From Victivallis lenta (lineage in GTDB: Bacteria; Verrucomicrobiota; Lentisphaeria; Victivallales; Victivallaceae), in contig NZ_VUNS01000021.1 in the NCBI RefSeq assembly GCF_009695545.1, forward strand, positions 30,112 to 94,111: a stretch of DNA of 64,000 nt. Direction: 5' to 3'. Below, in pieces: positions 26,654 to 33,824 of this stretch. Both the position numbers and the translations under genes were made by a program. How positions within the stretch are numbered: position 1 is the first letter of the stretch; each line of letters begins with the position of its first letter. The notes beneath the pieces are model-generated. The model searched no databases and was not told the origin of the DNA. It saw nothing but the letters and a program-made list of their open reading frames with translations.

Positions 26654-27550
26654 GTGAGTTATTCCGTACTCGTGTTCGTCAAACAGGTTCCGGATACCCA
26701 GAACATCTCGGGCGATGCAATGACGCCCGAGGGGACCGTGAACCGGGCCGCGCTCCCGGCGATTTTCAATCCTGAGGATTTGAATGCGCTGGAACTGGCC
26801 CTCGAGCTCAAGGATCGCTACGGCGCGCGCGTCGTGGTCGCCACGATGGGCATGCCCGCCGCCGCCGAGGTTCTGCGCCAGTCGCTCTACCGCGGCGCCG
26901 ACGAAGCCGTGCTGGTGACCGACCGCGCTCTGGCCGGCGCCGATACGCTTGCGACGAGCTATACGCTCTCCTGCTGCGCGAAGAAACTCGGTCGCTTCGA
27001 CCTGATCCTCTGCGGCCGCCAGGCGATCGACGGCGACACCGCGCAGGTCGGTCCGCAGCTGGCGGAAAAGCTGAAGATTCCGCAGCTCTGCTATGTCGAA
27101 GAGGTCAAAAGCCTCGAAAAAGGCAAAGTGACGGTCCGCCGCGCGATCGAAGGCGGCTACGAGATCCTCGAGTCTCCGCTCCCGGCCCTGCTGACCGTGA
27201 TCGACGCGAACGAGCCGCGCCCGATGAATGCGAAGCGGCTTATGAAATACAAGCGCGCCCGGACCGTCTCCGAGATCGCGAAGTCCTGCGGGAATTCGAA
27301 CTACACCGACGCCGAGGCGGTGGCGGAGGCGCAGAAGAAGCTTGAGAAGGACGGTCTCCTGATCCGGGAGTTCAGCGCGGCCGACATCGACGCCGATCCG
27401 GCCCGCATCGGGTTCCCGGGATCTCCGACGAAGGTAAAGAGCGTTATGAGCGTGGTGCTCACCGCGAGCGAGGCGAAGAGCGTTCCCGCGACCGATGAGG
27501 GCATCGGTCTCTTGATTCATGAACTCATCAGCGATCACACTCTGGGGTAA
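26654..27550 (+). CDS. etfB: Electron transfer flavoprotein, beta subunit
   Basis: 298 residues from GTG 26654 (VSYSVLVFVKQVPDT), which is preferred over ATG 26639 because GGGAG sits eight bases upstream and EtfB proteins start just before VKQVPDT. Family blocks seen: FNPEDLNALELAL, LCGRQAIDGDTAQVGPQLAE and LLTVIDANEPRP. EtfB binds AMP and, with EtfA, carries electrons from acyl-CoA dehydrogenases. It heads the etfB-etfA-acyl-CoA dehydrogenase operon. Confidence 0.95.
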   Translation: MSYSVLVFVKQVPDTQNISGDAMTPEGTVNRAALPAIFNPEDLNALELALELKDRYGARVVVATMGMPAAAEVLRQSLYRGADEAVLVTDRALAGADTLATSYTLSCCAKKLGRFDLILCGRQAIDGDTAQVGPQLAEKLKIPQLCYVEEVKSLEKGKVTVRRAIEGGYEILESPLPALLTVIDANEPRPMNAKRLMKYKRARTVSEIAKSCGNSNYTDAEAVAEAQKKLEKDGLLIREFSAADIDADPARIGFPGSPTKVKSVMSVVLTASEAKSVPATDEGIGLLIHELISDHTLG

Positions 27551-27558
27551 GCATCATC

Positions 27559-28581
27559 ATGGCTGAAAAAATTGGAAACGTCTGGATTTTCATTGAGCAG
27601 GAAGGCGGAAAAATCGCCGATGTGAGCCTCGAGCTCGTCTGCAAAGGGCGCGAACTCGCCGCCAGGCTCGGCGTCAAAACCGAGGCGCTGCTGCTCGGCG
27701 ACAAAGTCGAAAGCTGCGTCGACACGCTTTACAGCTACGGCTGCGACACGGTCTATCTGGTCGAGGACGCGCGGCTCGAGCCGTTCACGGTTCTGCCGTA
27801 TGCGCGGGCCATCGTCGACCTGGTCCGGGAGCACAAGCCGAACATCCTGCTCTTCGGGGCGACGCTGAAGGGGCGCGAGCTTGCGCCGCGCGTCGCGTCG
27901 GAGAAGCTCGGCGGGCTGACCGCCGACTGCACCGATCTCAGGATCGACGATTTTGAGGACAAGAAGAACAACAAGAGCTATACGAACAAGCTCATGCAGA
28001 TCCGTCCGGCCTTCGGCGGCAACATCATCGCCACGATCGTGAACACCTGGGACGATCCGCAGATGGTGACCGTCCGCGAAGGCGTCATGAAGATGGACGC
28101 GCCGGACCCGTCCCGCAAGGGCGCGCTCGTCAGGGTCAAGCCCGCGCTCACCGATGCCGAGACCGTGGTCAAGGTCATCGAGCGCGTCCGCGCCGACAAG
28201 GAGGTCGACCTCAAGGGCGCCCAGATTATCGTTGCGGGCGGCTACGGCGTCGGCAGCAAGGAAAATTTCAAGCTGATCTACCAGCTGGCCGAAGCGCTCG
28301 GCGGCGAAGTCGGCGCTTCGCGCGCCGCGGTGGATGCCGGGTGGATCGATCACGATCATCAGGTCGGGCAGACCGGCGTGACGGTCCGTCCGCGCCTCTA
28401 CATCGCCTGCGGCATTTCGGGTTCGATCCAGCACGTCGCCGGCATGAAGGAGTCGAAGAAGATCATCGCGATCAACACCGACCCCGGCGCGCCGATCCTC
28501 AGCGTGGCCCATTACGCGATCGTGGGCGACCTGAATACCGTGATTCCGCAAATGATCAAAGCCTTCAAGGCCAAAGCGTAA
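27559..28581 (+). CDS. etfA: Electron transfer flavoprotein, alpha subunit
   Basis: 340 residues. The N-terminal domain (VWIFIEQEGGKI) is followed by the FAD-binding C-terminal domain: AGGYGVGSKENFKLI, GASRAAVDAGW, GVTVRPRLYIACGISGSIQH and AINTDPGAPI. EtfA holds the redox-active FAD of the ETF dimer. It starts 8 bases after etfB and 18 bases before the acyl-CoA dehydrogenase gene, showing a dedicated dehydrogenase-ETF set. Whether the set does simple beta-oxidation or electron bifurcation cannot be decided here. Confidence 0.95.
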   Translation: MAEKIGNVWIFIEQEGGKIADVSLELVCKGRELAARLGVKTEALLLGDKVESCVDTLYSYGCDTVYLVEDARLEPFTVLPYARAIVDLVREHKPNILLFGATLKGRELAPRVASEKLGGLTADCTDLRIDDFEDKKNNKSYTNKLMQIRPAFGGNIIATIVNTWDDPQMVTVREGVMKMDAPDPSRKGALVRVKPALTDAETVVKVIERVRADKEVDLKGAQIIVAGGYGVGSKENFKLIYQLAEALGGEVGASRAAVDAGWIDHDHQVGQTGVTVRPRLYIACGISGSIQHVAGMKESKKIIAINTDPGAPILSVAHYAIVGDLNTVIPQMIKAFKAKA

Positions 28582-28599
28582 GAGGGGTGGATTCCAATC

Positions 28600-30318
28600 A
28601 TGGCTAACTTTTTCAAAGACAACAGCGATCTGGTCTTCACGCTGAACAATCTCGACCTGGCCGAAGTGGCCGCGCTCCGTGAGGACAACTACAAACTCGC
28701 GCAGCAATTCGACAACGCGCCGACTTCGTTCGAAGACGCGCTCGACAACTACAACCGCGTACTCGAGATCGTCGGCGAAATCTGCGGCGACCGCATCGAA
28801 CCGCGCAGCCGCATCGTCGACGAGGAAGGTCCGCATTTCGAGAACGGCAAGGTGACCTATCACCCGGAGACGGTCCGGAATCTGAAGGATCTCGAGCAGG
28901 CCGGCGTCATGGGCGTCATGCTCGAACACCGCTTCGGCGGGCTGAACTTCCCGGTGTCGGTCTACACGATGATGACCGAAATGGTCTCCCGCGCCGACGG
29001 TTCTCTGCAGAACATCTTCGGGCTGCAGGACATTGCCGAGACGATCAGCTTTTTCGGCTCCGAGGAGCAGAAGCAGAAGTACCTGCCGGGTTTTGCGTCC
29101 GGCGAGTTCGACGGTTCGATGGACCTGACCGAGCCGGACTTCGGCTCCGACCTGCAGTCGGTGCGCCTGCGCGCCTGGCAGGATGAGAAGACCGGCCAGT
29201 GGTATCTGAACGGCATGAAGCGCTTCATCACGAACGGCTGCGCGCAGGTTCACCTCGTGCTGGCCCGTTCCGAGGAAGGAACCACCGACGGCCGCGGACT
29301 CTCGATGTTCATCGCCGAGAAGTGTCCGCAGCTCGTCGTCCGCCGCATCGAGCACAAGCTCGGCATCCACGGCGTCGCAACCTGCGAGCTCCAGTACAAC
29401 GACGTTCCGGCCCAGCTCTGCGGCAAGCGGCGTTTCGGCCTGATCAAGTACGTCATGAGCCTCATGAACGGCGCGCGCGTCGCGATCAGCGGCCAGGCGG
29501 TCGGCATCGCGGAGGCGGCCTACCGCGAAGCGCGCAAGTATGCGTCCGAGCGCATGCAGTTCAAGAAGTCGATCGACCGTTTCCCGGCGATCTACGATAT
29601 GCTGTCGGGCATGAAGGTCAAGCTCACCGCCGCCCGTGCGCTGCTGTATGAGACGACCCGTGTGGTCGACCTCCGCAACGGCTACAACGATCTCGTCGAA
29701 AAGAGCGAAAATCCGTCGGCCGAAGATCGCGCGAAGCAGAAGTACTACAACAAGGTCGCCGCGGTGCTGACCCCGATGTGCAAGGCGCTCGCGACCGAAA
29801 TGGCGAATCAGGTGACCTACGACGCGATCCAGATTCACGGCGGCACCGGCTTCATGAAGGATTTCAACGTCGAGCGCTTCTACCGCGACGCCCGCATCAC
29901 GAACATCTACGAAGGCACGACGCAGCTTCAGGTTGTCGCCGCGATCGGCGGCGTGATCCAGCGCGACAACGACGTCCGGATCAAAGAGCTGGCGGAGCTG
30001 AACTTCGAAGGAAAGCTCGCGCGTCTCCGCGACAGGCTTATGGAGCTCCATGCCCGGCAGCTCGAAGCGGTCAGGTTCGTCTCCGAGAAGAAGGATCAGG
30101 CGTATCACGACCTCATGGCGCGCAGCCTGGTCGAGATGGAGACCTATGTCTTCGTCGGCCTGCTGCTGCTGCGGGACGCGCTGAAGTGCGAGGAGCGTGC
30201 CGCGATCGCCGAGCGCTGGGTGCTCGACGCGGTTCCGGAGTTCGAAAAGCGTTTCATGCGCGTCACGTCCGGCGACGTCACGCTGATCGACAACAATCGC
30301 GACATCATCGACTACTGA
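28600..30318 (+). CDS. Acyl-CoA dehydrogenase, long form
   Basis: 572 residues, longer than the ~380 of short-chain enzymes, with an N-terminal extension of ~60 and a C-terminal helical extension of ~130 residues. Core motifs: GGLNFPVSVYTMMTEM, DLTEPDFGSDLQSV (FAD site), KRFITNG, YASERMQFKKSIDRFPAI, QIHGGTGFMKDFNVERFYRDARI and the YEGTTQLQ block that carries the catalytic Glu. It oxidises acyl-CoA to enoyl-CoA and hands electrons to the EtfAB encoded just upstream. The substrate is unknown; the extended form resembles enzymes seen in Bdellovibrio-, Geobacter- and Lentisphaera-type genomes. Confidence 0.93.
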   Translation: MANFFKDNSDLVFTLNNLDLAEVAALREDNYKLAQQFDNAPTSFEDALDNYNRVLEIVGEICGDRIEPRSRIVDEEGPHFENGKVTYHPETVRNLKDLEQAGVMGVMLEHRFGGLNFPVSVYTMMTEMVSRADGSLQNIFGLQDIAETISFFGSEEQKQKYLPGFASGEFDGSMDLTEPDFGSDLQSVRLRAWQDEKTGQWYLNGMKRFITNGCAQVHLVLARSEEGTTDGRGLSMFIAEKCPQLVVRRIEHKLGIHGVATCELQYNDVPAQLCGKRRFGLIKYVMSLMNGARVAISGQAVGIAEAAYREARKYASERMQFKKSIDRFPAIYDMLSGMKVKLTAARALLYETTRVVDLRNGYNDLVEKSENPSAEDRAKQKYYNKVAAVLTPMCKALATEMANQVTYDAIQIHGGTGFMKDFNVERFYRDARITNIYEGTTQLQVVAAIGGVIQRDNDVRIKELAELNFEGKLARLRDRLMELHARQLEAVRFVSEKKDQAYHDLMARSLVEMETYVFVGLLLLRDALKCEERAAIAERWVLDAVPEFEKRFMRVTSGDVTLIDNNRDIIDY

Positions 30319-30402
30319 GTGGTCGGAATATAACGAAACCATCGCGGCGGAACGTCCCTACGGAGGCGTTTCGCTTGCGATATTTAAAGAGGAAGCCAAA
30401 TT

Positions 30403-30669
30403 ATGAGTATGAATAATGCCTATCTGGCACGTGCGAAGAAGATGATTCCGGACCCGCAGATTCTCTCCGTCGTCGCGGCGAAGCGGGCGAAGCAGCTTGC
30501 GCTCGGCGCCCGGCCGATGATCAAGTGCGACTCCGAAAACTATCTTGACTGGGCGCTGCTTGAGATCGCCGAGGGGCTGCTGAGCTACGAGTTCGGCACA
30601 CCCGGCGACAACTCTTCCGCCCTGCCGACGCTCGGGGCCGAGAACGATCCTCCCGAGACCGAAGCGTAA
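30403..30669 (+). CDS. rpoZ: RNA polymerase omega subunit
   Basis: 88 residues. The central part (LSVVAAKRAKQLALGARPMI, then LDWALLEIAEGLL) matches the omega signature of RNA polymerase, in which an 'AAxRAxQL' helix is followed by a second 'ALxEIxxGL' helix. Omega stabilises beta' and assists polymerase assembly. It lies 84 bases after the dehydrogenase and 9 bases before purE. Its sequence is divergent from E. coli RpoZ, especially in the N-terminus, so a quick search might miss it. Confidence 0.8.
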   Translation: MSMNNAYLARAKKMIPDPQILSVVAAKRAKQLALGARPMIKCDSENYLDWALLEIAEGLLSYEFGTPGDNSSALPTLGAENDPPETEA

Positions 30670-30678
30670 GGGGGAAGC

Positions 30679-31191
30679 ATGGCGAATCAACCGGTTGTCG
30701 CTGTCCTGATGGGCAGCAAAAGCGACCTCCCGGTCGTGGAGGGGGCGTTCAAGGTGTTCGACGAATTCGGGATTCCGTACGAAGCGCATGCGATGTCGGC
30801 GCACCGGACCCCGGTCGAAGCGATGGAGTTTGCCGCGAATGCGGAGAAGAACGGCTTCAAGGTCGTGATCTGCGCCGCCGGCATGGCCGCGCATCTCGGC
30901 GGCGTCGTCGCCGCGCACACGACGCTGCCGGTGATCGGCATCCCGATTGCGTCGGAGCCGTTCAACGGGCTCGACGCGCTGTTTTCGATCGTTCAGATGC
31001 CGCCCGGGATTCCGGTCGCAGCGGTGACGGCCGGCAAGGCGGGCGGCAAGAATGCGGCGCTTTACGCCGTGTCGATTCTCGCGCTTGGCGACGCCGCGCT
31101 GGCGGAAAAGCTCAAGGAGTTCCGCCGCAAACAGACTGCGCAGGTCCTGAAGGCCGATGCCGAGCTTCAGGAAGAGTTGAACCGCCGTTGA
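30679..31191 (+). CDS. purE: N5-carboxyaminoimidazole ribonucleotide mutase
   Basis: 170 residues, class I PurE. Diagnostic segments: VAVLMGSKSDLPV, AMSAHRTPVEAMEF, ICAAGMAAHLGGVVAAHTTLPVIGIPI and SIVQMPPGIPVAAV. It rearranges N5-CAIR to CAIR in purine synthesis. No purK is adjacent. It is tightly packed between rpoZ and marC. Confidence 0.97.
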   Translation: MANQPVVAVLMGSKSDLPVVEGAFKVFDEFGIPYEAHAMSAHRTPVEAMEFAANAEKNGFKVVICAAGMAAHLGGVVAAHTTLPVIGIPIASEPFNGLDALFSIVQMPPGIPVAAVTAGKAGGKNAALYAVSILALGDAALAEKLKEFRRKQTAQVLKADAELQEELNRR

Positions 31192-31213
31192 GGAATATCC
31201 GGAGGCCGGGGCG

Positions 31214-31825
31214 ATGACGGTCAGTATGGTGATCGGTGTTTTCGTCAAGATCTTTTTTCTGCTGACGCCGTTTTTCGTGCTCTCCGTCTACGTGACGCTG
31301 ACGCGGGGCGAGGAGCACATGACGCGGCGGAAGCTGGCGGTCCGCACGACGGTCGCCGTGCTGGTCATCGTCATGATCCTCTATCTGTTCGGCGAGGCGA
31401 TTTTCCGGTATCTCGGCATTACGCTGGACGCGTTCCGCATCGGCTCCGGCATCGTGCTGCTGCTGAGCGGGATCGAGGTTGTGCGGGGAACCGGGATCCC
31501 GGCCGGCCGCCAGTCGAACGACGACGGGGATATCGCGGTGGTTCCGCTGGCGATCCCGTACACGGTCGGCCCCGGCACGGTCGGTACGCTGCTGCTGATG
31601 GGGGCCGGCGCCCCGTCAACCGAGGTGAAGATCACCGAGATTCTCGGCATCATTTTCGCGGTCGGCGCACTGGGGTTGCTTTTGTTTTATTCGGATACGC
31701 TTGAGAAGGTATTGAAGCGCAAGGGATTGAATATCCTGAGCAAGCTGACCGGGCTCTATCTGGCCGCGCTGGCCTCGCAGATCATTTTCGAAGGAATCAA
31801 GAATATCATGCAGGGCGGGTCATGA
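31214..31825 (+). CDS. MarC family membrane protein
   Basis: 203 residues with six hydrophobic segments. FFVLSVYVTLTRGE and the later AIPYTVGPGTVGTLLLMG block are the family's signature repeats (PFFVLPx and AIPxxxGPG). MarC proteins are inner-membrane proteins of unknown transport function. Its stop overlaps the M55 peptidase start by four bases (ATGA). Confidence 0.88.
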   Translation: MTVSMVIGVFVKIFFLLTPFFVLSVYVTLTRGEEHMTRRKLAVRTTVAVLVIVMILYLFGEAIFRYLGITLDAFRIGSGIVLLLSGIEVVRGTGIPAGRQSNDDGDIAVVPLAIPYTVGPGTVGTLLLMGAGAPSTEVKITEILGIIFAVGALGLLLFYSDTLEKVLKRKGLNILSKLTGLYLAALASQIIFEGIKNIMQGGS

Positions 31826-32595
31826 AGGTCTACATTTTCTGCGATCTCGAAGGCGTGAGCGGAATTCCGGCCGGCTGCTTCATCAGCGGAGAGCGCCCGG
31901 AGCTCCGGGCGGTAGCCGCGCGCTGCATGGCCGGGGACATCAACGCCTGCATCGCGGGTTGTTTCGAGGCCGGGGCGGAGGAGGTCGTCGTCCGCGACGG
32001 GCACGGCGCCGGATTCAATGTCAACTGCGAGATGATCGACGCGCGCGCCGAGCTGGTGCAGGGGGCTTCTCCGCAGGTCCGTTTTCCCGGCATCGAGGGC
32101 GCCGGCGCACTGATTCTGCTCGGTTATCATGCGATGGCCGGGACCGAAGGCGCCGTGCTGGAACACACGTTTTCAAGTGCGACGATCCAGAACATGTGGC
32201 TGAACGGCCGGAAGGTGGGCGAGCTCGGCATCGATGCGGCGATCGCGGCGGAGCACGGCGTTCCGGTGGTGCTGGTCACCGGGGACGACAAATGCTGCCG
32301 CGAGGCGCAGGAGCATATTCCCGGCGTTGCGGTCTGCTGTGTGAAGCAGGGACTTTCGACGCAGGGGGCGCGGATGCTCTCTCCCGCCAGAGCGCAGGAA
32401 AAAATCCGCTGCGCTGCGGCGGATGCGCTGCGGCGGCTTGCGGAATTTTCTCCGGTCCGGTTGAATTATCCGGCCACGCTGCGCTGGGAGCTCGTGGAAC
32501 GCCAGATGCCGCCGGGCGGGCCGGAGATCGTCCGGATCGATGGGCGGACCTATGAAAAGAGCGGTATGTCGGTCGAACGGCTTCTGATCGGGTGA
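31822..32595 (+). CDS. M55 family D-aminopeptidase
   Basis: 257 residues. The start MKVYIFCDLEGVSGI carries the zinc-binding Asp and Glu (D8, E10), VVRDGHGAGFN the first His and LLGYHAMAGT the second, as in Bacillus DppA. M55 enzymes remove N-terminal D-amino acids, especially D-Ala, and probably recycle peptidoglycan peptides in the cytoplasm. Overlap with marC shows translational coupling. Confidence 0.9.
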   Translation: MKVYIFCDLEGVSGIPAGCFISGERPELRAVAARCMAGDINACIAGCFEAGAEEVVVRDGHGAGFNVNCEMIDARAELVQGASPQVRFPGIEGAGALILLGYHAMAGTEGAVLEHTFSSATIQNMWLNGRKVGELGIDAAIAAEHGVPVVLVTGDDKCCREAQEHIPGVAVCCVKQGLSTQGARMLSPARAQEKIRCAAADALRRLAEFSPVRLNYPATLRWELVERQMPPGGPEIVRIDGRTYEKSGMSVERLLIG

Positions 32596-32677
32596 GCTTA
32601 TGGTTTCCCGGATTTCGGAGCGGGACGAGGTCGAAGTCTTTATTGCGTTTTTTCCGGACGGAGGCCGGTTCCGGGGC

Positions 32678-32706
32678 TTGTCAAATCCGGGGAACGGGTG
32701 TAGATT
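32678..32706 (+). promoter_or_regulatory. Promoter of the partner-switch/exporter operon
   Basis: TTGTCA (32678-32683), a 17-base spacer and TAGATT (32701-32706), 25 bases upstream of the RsbW-like start. The preceding 80 bases after the M55 gene hold no visible gene. Confidence 0.5.
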
Positions 32707-32731
32707 TTTCCTGTGACGGATGGAGGGTTGG

Positions 32732-33151
32732 ATGAAACGGGTCTTTTTGTTTCGTTTGCCGAACGATATCGGAAAGCTGATGGCGCTCGCCGCGCAGATC
32801 CGGGAGCTGGACGAATACCGGCGGCTGGACGGGAAGACCGCTTACGCGCTCGACCTGGCGCTGGAGGAGATGGCCGGCAACATCATCAAATACGGATACG
32901 ATGTGGCCGGAGAGCGGATCATTGAAATCGAGATCGCCTTCGGGGGGCGCGCCGTCACGCTGACGCTGCGGGATGACGGACGACCGTTCAATCCGCTCAA
33001 TGTGCCGGAAGAACCGGAGGAGGGGGATGTGGACGGCCGCCGCATCGGCGGAGTCGGCGTCTATCTGGTCCGGAAGATGGTCCGGTCGATGGAATACCGG
33101 CGCGAGAATGACAGGAATGTTTTGACGCTTCATATTGACAGGGGGAATTAG
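32732..33151 (+). CDS. RsbW/SpoIIAB-like anti-sigma serine kinase
   Basis: 139 residues, a single HATPase_c domain: N-box LALEEMAGNIIKYGYD, G1 box LRDDGRPFNP and G2 box GGVGVYLVRKMV. Such GHKL kinases bind and inhibit a sigma factor or phosphorylate a STAS antagonist on serine. A STAS gene follows 6 bases later, which is the classic partner-switch pair, but no sigma factor is nearby. ATG 32732 follows GGAGGG with five bases of spacing. The exporter genes further along may be its controlled output. Confidence 0.88.
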   Translation: MKRVFLFRLPNDIGKLMALAAQIRELDEYRRLDGKTAYALDLALEEMAGNIIKYGYDVAGERIIEIEIAFGGRAVTLTLRDDGRPFNPLNVPEEPEEGDVDGRRIGGVGVYLVRKMVRSMEYRRENDRNVLTLHIDRGN

Positions 33152-33157
33152 GCCGGA

Positions 33158-33493
33158 ATGGAAATCTCGTTTTCTGAGCAGGACGGCGTTACGGTCGCGG
33201 CGCTCTCGGGCAGACTCGATTCCGCGACCTCAGGGGAGGCGCAGCAGGCTCTCGCCTCCGGGCTCGACGGCTGCGGCCGGCTCCTTCTGGATCTGGAGAA
33301 GGTGGCGTATGTGAGCAGCGCCGGGCTGCGGGTGTTTCTGATGCTGGCCAAGCAGTCCCGGGCGGCCGGCGGCCGTCTGGCGCTCTGTTCGCTCGCGCCG
33401 GAAGTGAAGGAAGTGTTCGACATCAGCGGGTTCACGGCGCTGTTCATGTTGCTGCCGGACCGGGTTTCCGGCCTGAACGCATTGTCGGATTGA
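33158..33493 (+). CDS. STAS-domain anti-sigma factor antagonist
   Basis: 111 residues of a single STAS domain. DSATSGEAQQAL and YVSSAGLRVFLMLAK are the standard blocks; the Ser pair in VSSAGL includes the phosphorylation site used by RsbW-type kinases. It is predicted to bind the kinase encoded just upstream (6-base gap) when dephosphorylated. The matching PP2C phosphatase is not in the window. Confidence 0.9.
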   Translation: MEISFSEQDGVTVAALSGRLDSATSGEAQQALASGLDGCGRLLLDLEKVAYVSSAGLRVFLMLAKQSRAAGGRLALCSLAPEVKEVFDISGFTALFMLLPDRVSGLNALSD

Positions 33494-33512
33494 GGAAACG
33501 GAAGGGGAAAGC

Positions 33513-33776
33513 GTGAAAATCAATACGGATATTGTGTTTCGTGAGGAATTCGACGGCACCGGGATTTTATTCAATCCCGATACCGGCGATACTTACGGGT
33601 TGAATCATACTGCGGCATTCATCTGGAAGAGCCTCGAGGCCGGAATCGGACCGGACGGGCTGCTTGCGGAGCTTGCCAGGCATACCGAGCTTCCGCCTGA
33701 GGCGGAAAACGAGGTGGCCGCATTTTTGCAGGAGCTGAAGAACAAAGGGTATCTTCTGCTCGACGACGGCCGGTGA
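33513..33776 (+). CDS. PqqD-like peptide chaperone / RRE protein
   Basis: 87 residues starting at GTG 33513. The PqqD-like fold is indicated by the strand pattern ILFNPDTGDTYGLNHTAAFIWKSLE and the helical end (ELPPEAENEVAAFLQELKNKGYLLL). PqqD and related domains bind leader peptides of ribosomally made, modified peptides and hand them to maturation enzymes. No radical SAM or other modifying enzyme is adjacent; instead a dedicated ABC exporter follows 48 bases later. The function here is inferred only. Confidence 0.8.
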   Translation: MKINTDIVFREEFDGTGILFNPDTGDTYGLNHTAAFIWKSLEAGIGPDGLLAELARHTELPPEAENEVAAFLQELKNKGYLLLDDGR

Positions 33777-33824
33777 TCCGGCCGCGGTTTTCACATCTTG
33801 GAACCTTTGGGAAAGGATGACTGA

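Noticed and set aside
27535..30342. A 935-codon open frame on the minus strand
   Set aside because: It is antisense to etfA and the acyl-CoA dehydrogenase, which have clear motifs; high GC at third positions opens this frame. Its translation is low-complexity Asp/Arg/Val/Leu.
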